Of a stretch of 64,000 nucleotides of DNA, positions 17,539 through 25,670 are shown in pieces. This DNA comes from CAKSQF01 sp964582375. Its GTDB lineage: Bacteria; Bacillota; Clostridia; Oscillospirales; CAG-272. A program made the translations under genes and the position numbers. The stretch is taken from assembly GCA_964582375.1 (NCBI GenBank), contig CAZORL010000002.1:72843-136842 (forward strand), written 5' to 3'. Positions within the stretch are counted from its first letter, which is position 1. The number at the start of each line of letters is the position of its first letter. The notes under the pieces were generated by a model. That model was not told where the DNA came from. It did no database searches and worked only from the letters and a program-made list of their open reading frames with translations.

Positions 17539-19884
17539 TCAATCAATACCGCCTGCGTCGCCGTCAGCCGTATCGAGATATCTGCATGTGATCTTGATAA
17601 CACTTCCGTATTTTGCGCTCTCGCCAGCCTTGATGCTTTGTGCGATGACGGTAGCACCACTTCCGAGAGCGTAATTTGACGTTCCTTCAATATAGATGTT
17701 GAACCCGAGTGCATAAAGTTGCTTTATGGCAACTGCCGCACTTTGACCTGTTATGTTCGGCACGGTGATCGGTGCAGGCTCGGTCTCTCCGCCTGTATAC
17801 AAAATAACCTTACCGTTTATATTGGTAACATATTCGCCCGATTCGGGTATCTGAGCGGTCACGGTCTTACCGTCTCCGACTATCTCATAATCGATCTCTT
17901 GCTTCTTTGCTTGTTCGATCGCGTTTTCGACGCTGAGTCCGCTGTACTTTTTCACCTTGACGGCAATTCGCGACATTTCGTCCTCGGAATACACACGCTC
18001 AACACCGAGATAGGGCAAAACCTGCTCCAAAACCGCGGCGACATAGGGGGCAGCGACATTCGAGCCGTATTTGTTGTTGATCTGAGGTTCATCGACAATG
18101 ATTATCACGCATATCTGCGGATCGTCTGCAGGCGCGATCGCAACGCACGAACCGACTCTTGCGGTCTCATCGGGGTTATCTCTTTTTTGTGATGTGCCCG
18201 TCTTAGCGGCAACACGATAGCCTGCGACATATGCGTTGGCGACGCCGTTTCCGGTGGAGACGCCATCTCTGAGGACATCCATGATCGAACTGCTGACAGC
18301 CTTGCTTATTACCTGCCGTTTGGTTCCCGAGTCAAATGAAATCACTTCATTTCCGTTTTTGTCGGTGATCGCACTGACTATGTGAGGTGTAACAAGATAT
18401 CCGCCGTTTGCGACCGCACTTATCGCCGTGATCTGCTGTATTGGGGTAGTCTTAAAGGTCTGACCGAAGCTGTAGCAAGCAAGCTCGACAGCGTTAAGTC
18501 CCGACTGCTTGACAAAAAGTCCGCTCGATTCGCCGGGCAGGTCGATACCTGTTTTCGATGTATATCCGAATGCCTCGAAATATTTATAGAAGTTTTTAGA
18601 ACCCACTCTTGCGGCGACCTGCATGATCGTCGGGTTACAAGAGAGCTGGAGGAGCTTATTAAATGTTTGCGTTCCGTGACCGCCTGCTTTATGGCATCTG
18701 ATGGTGCTTCCTGCGACCTTCATGCTTCCGCTGCATGTAAAGCTGTTCGAAAAACTGACAACATGTTCCTCAAGTGCCATTGCGGTCGTTATCATCTTGA
18801 ATGTAGAGCCCGGCTCATAAAGATCGTTTACTGCCTTATTATTCCACATTTTATAGACAAGCGTCCAAAAATATTCATTTTTTGCCTCATCTTCGGTCTT
18901 TCCGTCGGCACTGTCGGGATCATAAGTCCAATTCTCATAAAGATCTGCAAATTCCTCTGTCAGTGTATACGGATCGTTGAGATCAAAATTCGGGTATGTA
19001 CCCATGCCATATATTTCGCCGTCATTCGGGTTCATGACGATGCCGGTCACTCTCTCGGCTGCCTTTGAGTCGGTATAGGTCTGTTTAAGCTGTTTTTCGA
19101 GGATGCTCTGTATGGTAACATCAATGGTCGAAACAACATTAAGTCCGTCTTCGGGTTCGATATACATATTGTACTGCGACGGCATATTCTGACTTTGCGC
19201 ATCCTTATTTGCGATATAGCGACCCGGAGTTCCGGTGAGATAGCTGTTATATTTCAGTTCGATTCCGATAAGTCCGCCGTCGGTTCCGTTTAGTCCGATA
19301 ACAGATGACGCAAGCGATCCGTAGCGGTAATATCGTTTGGAGGATGCCTCGAGATAGACCTGGAGCGAAAATTCGTTATCGGCAATTACCTTTCGAATTT
19401 CTTCGGCTCTGTTTGCATCGACATTTTTCTCGAGCGTGGTATCTTTTTTGGTGCTGTATTTATTGATCTGAGCGATAATCTCCTCTTTTGTAAGCTCGCT
19501 TACCTCGGAGAGCTTTTCCGCAACGAGTGCTATCTGCTCATCGGCGCACTTTTTCTTGCCGGACTCTATTTCATCGGCACTCATTCCCGACTTTTCTTCA
19601 AATTTTGCCTGACCTGCCTTGATGATATCGGATGGAGAGACGAAAAATCTGTAGGTGGTGACATTGGTCGCCAGTGCCACCATATTTCGGTCATATATGA
19701 GTCCGCGATCGGCGGGAACTACCGTCTCCTGCTGAATATTGTCAATTACCTTGCTCCTGTATTCGTCATAGCGTTTGATCTGAAGATCAAAGAGCTTATA
19801 AACAAGTATTGCGCAAAGCACGAGCATAAACGCCATGAGCCACATACAACGGTGATCTATCTCGCGAAATCGTCTTTTCTCCAT
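17539..19884 (-). CDS. Class B penicillin-binding protein with PASTA domains (SpoVD/PBP2B-like transpeptidase)
   Basis: A D,D-transpeptidase that cross-links septal or cortex peptidoglycan. 781 residues: a short cytoplasmic tail, one membrane helix (about residues 14-34), and a dimerisation/pedestal domain opening with PADRGLIYDRNMVALATN. The transpeptidase domain has catalytic STFK in YEPGSTFKMITTA, SCN in LQLSCNPTIM and KTGT in AAKTGTSQKR. Two PASTA-like domains follow (about 655-710, beginning VKKYSGLSVENAIEQA, and about 715-775, beginning ITVPNITGQSAAVAIKQL). PASTA-bearing class B PBPs in this position are the Firmicutes PBP2B (division) or SpoVD (spore cortex), which cannot be separated here. 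AAGGAG precedes the ATG. A strong hairpin lies between ftsL and this gene. Confidence 0.93.
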   Translation of the reverse strand: MEKRRFREIDHRCMWLMAFMLVLCAILVYKLFDLQIKRYDEYRSKVIDNIQQETVVPADRGLIYDRNMVALATNVTTYRFFVSPSDIIKAGQAKFEEKSGMSADEIESGKKKCADEQIALVAEKLSEVSELTKEEIIAQINKYSTKKDTTLEKNVDANRAEEIRKVIADNEFSLQVYLEASSKRYYRYGSLASSVIGLNGTDGGLIGIELKYNSYLTGTPGRYIANKDAQSQNMPSQYNMYIEPEDGLNVVSTIDVTIQSILEKQLKQTYTDSKAAERVTGIVMNPNDGEIYGMGTYPNFDLNDPYTLTEEFADLYENWTYDPDSADGKTEDEAKNEYFWTLVYKMWNNKAVNDLYEPGSTFKMITTAMALEEHVVSFSNSFTCSGSMKVAGSTIRCHKAGGHGTQTFNKLLQLSCNPTIMQVAARVGSKNFYKYFEAFGYTSKTGIDLPGESSGLFVKQSGLNAVELACYSFGQTFKTTPIQQITAISAVANGGYLVTPHIVSAITDKNGNEVISFDSGTKRQVISKAVSSSIMDVLRDGVSTGNGVANAYVAGYRVAAKTGTSQKRDNPDETARVGSCVAIAPADDPQICVIIIVDEPQINNKYGSNVAAPYVAAVLEQVLPYLGVERVYSEDEMSRIAVKVKKYSGLSVENAIEQAKKQEIDYEIVGDGKTVTAQIPESGEYVTNINGKVILYTGGETEPAPITVPNITGQSAAVAIKQLYALGFNIYIEGTSNYALGSGATVIAQSIKAGESAKYGSVIKITCRYLDTADGDAGGID

Positions 19885-19933
19885 CAGACACGCTCTCCTT
19901 TTCGAATTTTCGGTGCTTTTTCATAACGCAAAA

Positions 19934-19968
19934 TTGAGAGTACGGCAGACCCCTGCCCTTACTCTCAA
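19934..19968 (-). terminator. Hairpin with short U run inside the dcw operon (attenuator-like)
   Basis: On the plus strand TTGAGAGTA (19934-19942) pairs with 19960-19968, and GGCAG (19944-19948) pairs with CTGCC (19953-19957) around a four-base loop. In the minus-strand transcript this 14-bp stem is followed by TTTTGCG. It lies between the ftsL stop (19986) and the PBP start (19884), and could be a partial terminator or an RNA-processing site. Confidence 0.6.
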
Positions 19969-19985
19969 ACTCTGCCATAACAAGT

Positions 19986-20600
19986 TTATTCGCCTTTGCT
20001 TATTGTATTCCATGTGCGAACGAACGATTCGGATATTGCCGAAAGTATAGTTCCGAAAACGCCGTCCATCAGCTCGTCCTCTGTCTCGTAGACCGTAACA
20101 TCCTCATTGCCTACCGAGCTTACATGTACCTGATCTGTATCCGAATCCTTGACCATACCCGAATTATTTATGTAATCCTCGACGGCGATCATATCGACCG
20201 TTGCCTCGATCTTGGAGTTGAGGTTGTTTTTTTCTTTTTCAAGCGAGCTCAGCTTGCTTTTCAGCTCGGATATTTTCACGGAAGTTTCGCTTATCTCGAC
20301 TCTTCCCTGCACCATCATAACGAGCATTACCGCAAGGATAGATGCTATAATTATTGTTCCGAGTATCGACTGCTTTCTGACCTTTGACTTTCCGACGACC
20401 TCGCGCCCTTTTTTGGGGTTGCTTCGAGCGGGGGCTTTTTTTGGTGCTGTCGTATCGGTAATCACGACGGCGTTTGATGTTCCTTGGCTTTTACTGCCAT
20501 CTATGTCAACGGGATCGACCCACCCGGTGCTTTCGGTATTGTCATATCTGACTTTTGAATAGTCAAGATCGACATCAAGATTCTTCTTTGACCTCGCCAT
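19986..20600 (-). CDS. ftsL: FtsL-like septum formation protein
   Basis: A 204-residue bitopic protein placed between rsmH and the class B PBP, where ftsL lies in dcw clusters. It has an 80-residue basic, Ser/Thr/Asp-rich cytoplasmic region and one membrane helix (about residues 81-99, LGTIIIASILAVMLVMMVQG). A heptad-like coiled coil follows (VKISELKSKLSSLEKEKNNL), with LNSKIEATVDMIAVEDYI after it, which is the usual ending of the FtsL/DivIC coiled coil. The C-terminal tail of about 60 residues (to TISKGE) is longer than in most FtsL proteins. FtsL sequences diverge quickly, so the name rests on architecture and position. The ATG at 20598-20600 follows AAGGAG with an 8-base spacer; an out-of-frame ATG lies between them. 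Confidence 0.8.
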   Translation of the reverse strand: MARSKKNLDVDLDYSKVRYDNTESTGWVDPVDIDGSKSQGTSNAVVITDTTAPKKAPARSNPKKGREVVGKSKVRKQSILGTIIIASILAVMLVMMVQGRVEISETSVKISELKSKLSSLEKEKNNLNSKIEATVDMIAVEDYINNSGMVKDSDTDQVHVSSVGNEDVTVYETEDELMDGVFGTILSAISESFVRTWNTISKGE

Positions 20601-20612
20601 CGCATATGCTCC

Positions 20613-21548
20613 TTACTGTATTTTTTCTGCTATCCTCAATTTTGCACTTCTCGATCTTGGATTGACCTCGAGTTCTTCCTCTGAAGGAAGTATCGGTTTT
20701 TTATTTACAAGCTTTATTTTGGGTTTGTTTCCGCAGACGCATATCGGAAATGATCTCGGACAGGTACACCCCTGTGCGAGAGATGCAAAGGTCTGCTTTA
20801 CTATTCGATCTTCAAGAGAATGGAATGTAATGATCGCTATCCTGCCGCCGGGTGAGAGCCTATCGACAAGTGCACGGATCGCCGGCTCGATCACCGAAAG
20901 TTCACGATTGACCTCGATCCTTATCGCCTGAAAGCTCTTTTTAGCAGGGTGATGACCACCGACGAGCGCCTTTGGAGGCATGGCGGAACGAATGATATCA
21001 ACAAGCTCGAGTGTGCTCCTTATCGGGGCACTCTCACGGTGTCTGACTATCGCCGCCGCAATAGACGATGCATACTGCTCCTCACCGTATGCGTACAATA
21101 TTCTTTTTAGTTCACTCTCATCATATCCGTTTACGACATCGTACGCCGTAAGGGTCGCACTCTCGTCCATTCTCATATCGAGAGGTGCATCATATTTATA
21201 CGAAAATCCGCGTTCCGGTGTGTCAAGCTGATATGACGAAACACCGAGATCGATCAGTGCGCCCGATATTTTGTCTATCGACAGCCTGTCCAGTGCCGAT
21301 GCGATATTTTCAAAATTTTCATTAACAAATGTCGTTTTATCGAGATAGTCACAAAGTCTCTCGCGTGCCGCCGATATTGCGGTCATATCCTGATCGACCG
21401 CTACAAGCCGTCCGTTTCCGATATGCTTTACTATCTCAAGACTGTGTCCGCCGCCGCCTGCCGTGCAATCGACATAGACACCGTCCGATACGGCGAGTCC
21501 ATCGACCGCCTCATGAAGCATTACCGAGTAATGCGAAAAGCCGCTCAT
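20613..21548 (-). CDS. rsmH: 16S rRNA (cytosine-1402-N4)-methyltransferase RsmH
   Basis: The SAM-dependent enzyme that N4-methylates C1402 in the ribosomal P site. 311 residues, normal for the family. Visible motifs are HYSVMLHEAVDGL at the N terminus, the SAM loop VDCTAGGGGHS, GALIDLGVSSYQLD, RGFSYKYDAPLDMRMD, the substrate-domain KKSFQAIRIEVN, and IITFHSLEDRIVKQTF near the C terminus. The start ATG overlaps the mraZ stop in an ATGA, indicating translational coupling. It is the second gene of the dcw operon, as is typical in bacteria. Confidence 0.97.
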   Translation of the reverse strand: MSGFSHYSVMLHEAVDGLAVSDGVYVDCTAGGGGHSLEIVKHIGNGRLVAVDQDMTAISAARERLCDYLDKTTFVNENFENIASALDRLSIDKISGALIDLGVSSYQLDTPERGFSYKYDAPLDMRMDESATLTAYDVVNGYDESELKRILYAYGEEQYASSIAAAIVRHRESAPIRSTLELVDIIRSAMPPKALVGGHHPAKKSFQAIRIEVNRELSVIEPAIRALVDRLSPGGRIAIITFHSLEDRIVKQTFASLAQGCTCPRSFPICVCGNKPKIKLVNKKPILPSEEELEVNPRSRSAKLRIAEKIQ

Positions 21549-21982
21549 GTATCTTCCCTGCTTTCGAGAAGGGCGCGGATGCCGCCGACATCCATGCCGA
21601 CATCCTGCTTGTCAAAGGTTGCCTCATCCCAAAGCTCAACATGATCGAACGCACCCGAGCTGACAACGTTTTTCTCAAGTCCGGCAAAATCTCTGTATTC
21701 GCCCGGCAAAGCGATCCTTCCCTGCGAGTCGGCTTGAAGCTCCTCAGAGTTTGAGCCGAGCCACGAAAGCATCTCACCCGCCTTGACCTTGGGAAGTCTG
21801 CTCAGTGTATCCGCGACATAGCCGTCAAAGCCTTCAAGGCTGTAGATCCTTATACAATTGCCTGTAAGCGATTTGGTCACGAAGATCCTGCTTCCGAGTT
21901 TCTTCAAGAACTTGGAAGGAATAAAGACACGGTTTTTATCATCGATGGTATGACGCTGTTTGCCTATAAGCCACTCTGCCAC
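21545..21982 (-). CDS. mraZ: Transcriptional regulator MraZ
   Basis: A DNA-binding AbrB-fold protein that in other bacteria autoregulates the dcw operon. With the chosen start the protein has 145 residues, the usual MraZ length. Both swapped-hairpin repeats are seen: HTIDDKNRVFIPSKFLKKLG and ELQADSQGRIALPGEYRDFA. The open frame extends to 22090 across the promoter region, so the longest ORF cannot be right. The GTG at 21980-21982 lies seven bases after GGGGGA and is selected. Several GTGG elements surround the ribosome binding site and start. In other species MraZ binds clustered GTGG-type repeats upstream of its gene, so these are candidate operators. Confidence 0.92.
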   Translation of the reverse strand: MAEWLIGKQRHTIDDKNRVFIPSKFLKKLGSRIFVTKSLTGNCIRIYSLEGFDGYVADTLSRLPKVKAGEMLSWLGSNSEELQADSQGRIALPGEYRDFAGLEKNVVSSGAFDHVELWDEATFDKQDVGMDVGGIRALLESREDT

Positions 21983-22061
21983 TGCTCTATCCCCCACTTT
22001 CCTGTTTTTTATCCGTTCGATTGGCGTTCTTTTATTGTATTTCGCTCCACGGCACGGTCTC

Positions 22062-22090
22062 ATTATAATATATTCGTCCCGTGAATGCAA
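22062..22090 (-). promoter_or_regulatory. Sigma-A promoter of the dcw (mraZ) operon
   Basis: On the minus strand TTGCAT (22085-22090) and a perfect TATAAT (22062-22067) are 17 bases apart, 80 bases upstream of the mraZ GTG. Confidence 0.8.
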
Positions 22091-22172
22091 TAGTTTTTTT
22101 TGAAATTTCGGTTCATTTTTTTCTTTTTTTTACAGTGCGAAACAGACATTTGCTTTTGGCCCGTTCTGCTCT

Positions 22173-22184
22173 GAACAAATGTTC
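22173..22184. promoter_or_regulatory. LexA-box-like palindrome upstream of the dcw promoter
   Basis: GAACAAATGTTC fits the Gram-positive LexA core GAAC-N4-GTTC and is the exact reverse complement of the box before the Y-family polymerase gene in this window (56069-56080). It is 83 bases upstream of the mraZ -35. No promoter is seen to overlap it, so function is uncertain. About one chance GAAC-N4-GTTC is expected in a window of this size. Confidence 0.35.
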
Positions 22185-22206
22185 TTTCAATGGGGTAAAA
22201 AGGAGA

Positions 22207-22248
22207 CTGCGTGCATCGCTCCGATCGAAGGCAGAGCGATGCACGCAG
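22207..22248 (-). terminator. Terminator after coaD
   Basis: CTGCGTGCATCGCTC (22207-22221) pairs perfectly with 22234-22248, a 15-bp stem. On the minus strand it is followed by TCTCCTTTTT. It separates the uvrC-rsmD-coaD group from the dcw promoter. Confidence 0.8.
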
Positions 22249-22266
22249 AATGACTATCGTGTAATT

Positions 22267-22722
22267 TTATATGAGTTTTGCTACCTCCGGGGGGAGATAT
22301 TTTTCGAGATCTTGATGATATTTGATCATTTCCCTTGCGACGGTCGATGAAATATGCATGTGCTCGGGAGAGGCAGCAAGGAAGATGGTCTCAATCGGCG
22401 AGATCGTCTTATTTACCCGATCGAGTACGCACTCGTAATCAAGATCGAGCGGCGAGCGCACTCCTTTAACGATCGCATCAATACCGTTTGCTGCCGCGAA
22501 CTTTGCGACAAGTCCATTACAGACATCGACCGAAACATTTTGGAGATCGTCTGTACAAGCGTGAAGCATTTTGATCCGCGTCTCAAGAGAGTATGCGTAC
22601 TTTTTCTCGCTGTTTTCGGCGAGTGCCACAACTACCTCGTCAAAGAGTGCAGAGGATCGTTTTATGATATCAAGATGCCCGAGTGTGGGAGGGTCGAAAC
22701 TGCCGGTTATCATTACTCTCAT
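22267..22722 (-). CDS. coaD: Phosphopantetheine adenylyltransferase
   Basis: Transfers AMP from ATP to 4'-phosphopantetheine, giving dephospho-CoA, the fourth step of CoA synthesis in the cytoplasm. 151 residues, a little short of the usual 160. The nucleotidyltransferase (T/H)xGH motif is GSFDPPTLGHLDII. The VKGVRSPLDLDYE segment and the ISSTVAREMI motif (ISSTxxRE) are present. The conserved pattern is intact, so the enzyme should be active. The ATG overlaps the rsmD stop (ATGA), with AGGAGAG upstream. The rsmD-coaD pair is a conserved arrangement in Firmicutes. Confidence 0.96.
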   Translation of the reverse strand: MRVMITGSFDPPTLGHLDIIKRSSALFDEVVVALAENSEKKYAYSLETRIKMLHACTDDLQNVSVDVCNGLVAKFAAANGIDAIVKGVRSPLDLDYECVLDRVNKTISPIETIFLAASPEHMHISSTVAREMIKYHQDLEKYLPPEVAKLI

Positions 22723-23279
22723 AAGCTGCTCTCCTTTTCGAGAAGTGTGATATACACCCTGCCGTATCTTGCAAATCGCTTTTGAGCAAACCCATCATAT
22801 ACGACAGGCTTGTCCGAGTCGGTCTCGCAAATGATGAGTGCCTTATCGGACAGCAGATCTGCCGCAACAAGGCGACGCAGGGCATCGGGAATATAGCCCG
22901 AAGAGTAAGGCGGATCGAGAAAAACTATATCAAATCTGCCGCCGTCTCCCGTGCGCATAGTATCGATAAGCCGTTTATAATCGGATGAGACGACCCTTAC
23001 CTGATCCTCGAATTTAGTTTTTGCAACATTTTCTCTGATGACACCGACCGCATCTTTATCGGCATCGGCGATAAGAGCATAAGACGCACCTCTGGAGAGA
23101 GCCTCGAGAGCGAGTTGTCCGCTACCGCCGAACAGATCGAGCACGCGAGCACCCTCAAGATCGAAATTGATCATTGAAAAGAGGGCCTCTTTTACCCTTT
23201 CGGCTGTCGGGCGGGTAACATCCTCGCCGCTAAGTGTTTTAAGTTTCATTCCCTTTCTGCTTCCGGTTATAATACGCAT
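22719..23279 (-). CDS. rsmD: 16S rRNA (guanine-966-N2)-methyltransferase RsmD
   Basis: A SAM-dependent enzyme modifying G966 of 16S rRNA. 186 residues of Rossmann fold, with the family start MRIITGSRKGMKLKT, the RPTAERVKEALFSMI segment, the SAM-binding VLDLFGGSGQLALEALSRGA, and the catalytic DPPY in IVFLDPPYSSGYI. Length and motifs are standard. The gene lies 24 bases after uvrC and is translationally coupled to coaD by a 4-base overlap, so uvrC, rsmD and coaD probably form one transcript that ends at the hairpin near 22230. Confidence 0.95.
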   Translation of the reverse strand: MRIITGSRKGMKLKTLSGEDVTRPTAERVKEALFSMINFDLEGARVLDLFGGSGQLALEALSRGASYALIADADKDAVGVIRENVAKTKFEDQVRVVSSDYKRLIDTMRTGDGGRFDIVFLDPPYSSGYIPDALRRLVAADLLSDKALIICETDSDKPVVYDGFAQKRFARYGRVYITLLEKESSL

Positions 23280-23303
23280 ATCTCATTCCCCTGTTCGGTA
23301 TAC

Positions 23304-25145
23304 TTATTTTTTGCCTTTTTCGGCTCTGGTTGTAAAATAATTGTGAACATTTTCGGCATCACGTTTTGAGATACCCTTGACCTCTGCAATCAGCGAAACA
23401 TCAGCCGACGCTATGGCACCAATGCTCTTAAACGCAGCAAGAAGTGTCCTCGCCTTGGACTGACCGATTCCCGGTATCTCTTCGAGTTTCGAATGCTTCA
23501 CCGACTCGCCCTTTGCGCGGCGAACCGTTCCGACCGTGAATCTGTGGACCTCTTCCTGGATCCTGTAAATAAAGCGAAACACCGATTGCTCGCGTGCGAT
23601 ACTTATTTCGTTTTCGCCGTCTGTCAGTGCCCTGGTCTTGTGAAAATCATCCTTGACCATTCCAAAGATCGGCGTATCTATCCCGTATTTGTCAAAAAGC
23701 GTGCGAATGGTCGAAACATGCCCTTTGCCGCCGTCAAGCAAAAACAGATCGGGGAGCGGATTTTCGTCTCGCCTTTGCAGTCTGCGCTCGAGTGCCTCGG
23801 TCATTGACAGATAATCGTTTTGCGAGTCGGTAGACTTGATCTTATATGTTCGATAGCCCTTTTTGTTAAACTTGCCATCGCATATCGATATTATGCCCGC
23901 GGTGATATTGTCGTCGCCGTAGTTTGATATATCGATCGCCTCTATGGTTTCGGGAACGACCTCAAGCGAAAGCATCGTCGCAAGATTTACGAGCGTTTCA
24001 TCATCCTTTTCGCTCTCGGCAAGATATTGTCTTGCATGCAGGGCGGCATTTTCGGCAACCATCTCGCAAAGTGCGCGAAGCTCACCCTTTTGCGGCACAC
24101 GCACCTCGACGCGTCTGCCCGATGTCTCGGTAAGCAGATCGGACAGCAGATCCTCGCCGTGATCGCCGAGTTCAAATCCAAGAAGCACAGTCTTCGGGAT
24201 GTACTCTCTGGAGGCATATATTCTCGAGATGACCGACAGAAGTGTCTGACCGTCGATGATATTATCAGCTGCGAATATTCGATTGTCCGAATCGATTACC
24301 GCGCCGTCGCGAACATAATAGGTCGCAAGGCAGGAGCAAAGATCTGATGTGTAGAGTGCGAATATATCGTACTCCGAGTCGGGCTTTCCGACGACTCTTT
24401 GCTTTTGCCGCAGTGCCTCGACCGCAAGAAGTCTGTCCCTATATCTTGCCGCCGCCTCGAAATGAAGATTTTCGGACGCAAAGCGCATTTTTTCGTCAAG
24501 TGCGCTCTTAACATCCGAGTAATTTCCGCGAAGGAATGATATGACCTCCGAAAAGCGTTCCGAATACTCCTCGGGAGGCAGTTCGCCCGTACAAGGTGCG
24601 CAACATTGTCCTATATGCTTATAAAGGCAGGGGCGGCTCTTTCCGATATCGCGCGGAAAGGAAAGCTTACAGCTCGGGAGCATAAACACCTTTCGAACGG
24701 TCGTGAGCAGATTCCACGCAACCGTATTTCCCGAATACGGACCGAAATATTTTGCCTTATCGGGAAGGCGTTTTCTGGTCAAGCTGACAGTGGGGTAAGG
24801 CTCGTCGATGGTCACCTTTATATAGGGATAGCTTTTGGCATCCTTGAGCAGGATATTATATTTCGGATTGTGAAGCTTTATCAGCTTATTTTCGAGCACA
24901 AGTGCCTCGATCTCGGTATCGGTGAGCATATACTCGAAATCATAGACCGAATCGACCATGCGTGCGGTCTTGATATTCTTTTCCGAATCGGTAAAGTACT
25001 GTGTCACTCTGTTTTTGAGCGACTTGGATTTACCGACATATATGATCTTATCGCCCGCGCCGTGCATGATATAGACACCCGGAGACATCGGAAGTCTGTT
25101 TGCCTTTTCGCGAAGCTGATCTTTTGTCTTTCTTTCGACAGCCAT
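23304..25145 (-). CDS. uvrC: Excinuclease ABC subunit C
   Basis: The nuclease of nucleotide excision repair. With UvrB it cuts on both sides of a bulky lesion. 613 residues with an N-terminal GIY-YIG nuclease domain (MSPGVYIMHGAGDKIIYVGKSKSLKNR), a UVR motif (DVKSALDEKMRFASENLHFEAAARYRDRL region), and the UvrC RNase-H-like domain (EAIDISNYGDDNITAGII, DLFLLDGGKGHVSTI). Tandem helix-hairpin-helix motifs (LEEIPGIGQSKARTLLAAF, IAEVKGISKRDAENVHNYF) come at the end. All domains are complete. The ATG at 25143-25145 follows GGTGGG. Its distance from ptsH is about 110 bases, including the ptsH terminator. No LexA box is visible immediately upstream. Confidence 0.96.
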   Translation of the reverse strand: MAVERKTKDQLREKANRLPMSPGVYIMHGAGDKIIYVGKSKSLKNRVTQYFTDSEKNIKTARMVDSVYDFEYMLTDTEIEALVLENKLIKLHNPKYNILLKDAKSYPYIKVTIDEPYPTVSLTRKRLPDKAKYFGPYSGNTVAWNLLTTVRKVFMLPSCKLSFPRDIGKSRPCLYKHIGQCCAPCTGELPPEEYSERFSEVISFLRGNYSDVKSALDEKMRFASENLHFEAAARYRDRLLAVEALRQKQRVVGKPDSEYDIFALYTSDLCSCLATYYVRDGAVIDSDNRIFAADNIIDGQTLLSVISRIYASREYIPKTVLLGFELGDHGEDLLSDLLTETSGRRVEVRVPQKGELRALCEMVAENAALHARQYLAESEKDDETLVNLATMLSLEVVPETIEAIDISNYGDDNITAGIISICDGKFNKKGYRTYKIKSTDSQNDYLSMTEALERRLQRRDENPLPDLFLLDGGKGHVSTIRTLFDKYGIDTPIFGMVKDDFHKTRALTDGENEISIAREQSVFRFIYRIQEEVHRFTVGTVRRAKGESVKHSKLEEIPGIGQSKARTLLAAFKSIGAIASADVSLIAEVKGISKRDAENVHNYFTTRAEKGKK

Positions 25146-25196
25146 TGATCATCCCACCGTTACTTATAAATAAAATATAAAGTCTGCAACAAAAAA

Positions 25197-25225
25197 GCAG
25201 ACCGCATATCATGTGTGCAGTCTGC
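25197..25225 (-). terminator. Terminator after ptsH
   Basis: GCAGAC (25197-25202) pairs with GTCTGC (25220-25225), extended by GCA/TGC after one mismatch. On the minus strand it is followed directly by TTTTTT. A second small stem (25232-25239 with 25244-25251) lies between it and the ptsH stop. Confidence 0.8.
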
Positions 25226-25254
25226 CGATTTGATATCGGTCTCCCGATATCCGA

Positions 25255-25518
25255 TTATTCCTCACAGCCGTTTGCGATAAGCTCACAAAGACCGTCGAGT
25301 GCGTCAGCCTCGTCGGATCCGTCGGCAGAAAGAGTGACGGTAGTATCCTTCACTATGCCGAGCGAGAGAACTCCGAGCAGGCTCTTGGCGTTAACTCTGC
25401 GTTCACCCTTTTCGATCCAGATCGTGCTTTTGTACTTGTTAGCCTTCTGAATGAAAAAAGTTGCGGGTCTTGCGTGAAGCCCTACCTGATTGTTTATCTT
25501 AATCTCGCGAGTGATCAT
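25255..25518 (-). CDS. ptsH: HPr phosphocarrier protein
   Basis: 87 residues, the standard size of HPr. In the sugar phosphotransferase system HPr accepts phosphate from PEP via enzyme I on His15 and passes it to EIIA. In Firmicutes it is also phosphorylated on Ser46 by HPr kinase to signal catabolite repression. Both sites are present: His15 in VGLHARPA and Ser46 in NAKSLLGVLSLG. It is therefore HPr rather than Crh, which lacks His15. The gene is monocistronic with its own promoter and terminator. No ptsI or sugar EII gene is nearby in this window. Confidence 0.93.
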   Translation of the reverse strand: MITREIKINNQVGLHARPATFFIQKANKYKSTIWIEKGERRVNAKSLLGVLSLGIVKDTTVTLSADGSDEADALDGLCELIANGCEE

Positions 25519-25589
25519 TGCTTTTCATAACTCCTTTTACATTTTACACTTCGGGGACTTTTGTCCAAACAAACATAACTATCTCTTTT

Positions 25590-25617
25590 ATTATAGCACT
25601 TTTTTCGGCAAAATCAA
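25590..25617 (-). promoter_or_regulatory. Sigma-A promoter of ptsH
   Basis: On the minus strand TTGATT (25612-25617) and TATAAT (25590-25595) are 16 bases apart, with TGC in front of the -10 (extended -10). It is about 70 bases upstream of the ptsH ATG. Confidence 0.75.
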
Positions 25618-25670
25618 GGGTTTTTCACTTTTTTTTTCAAAAATTGAAAAATTCGACAGTTTGCTCAAAA

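Noticed and set aside
21983..22090. N-terminal extension of mraZ by 36 codons
   Set aside because: It overlaps the promoter -10 and -35. The GTG at 21982 has a good ribosome binding site and gives the normal MraZ length.
25625..25665. AT-only hairpin after the second DUF4330 gene as a terminator
   Set aside because: The stem is made only of A-T pairs and overlaps the ptsH promoter -35 surroundings. It is too weak to call.
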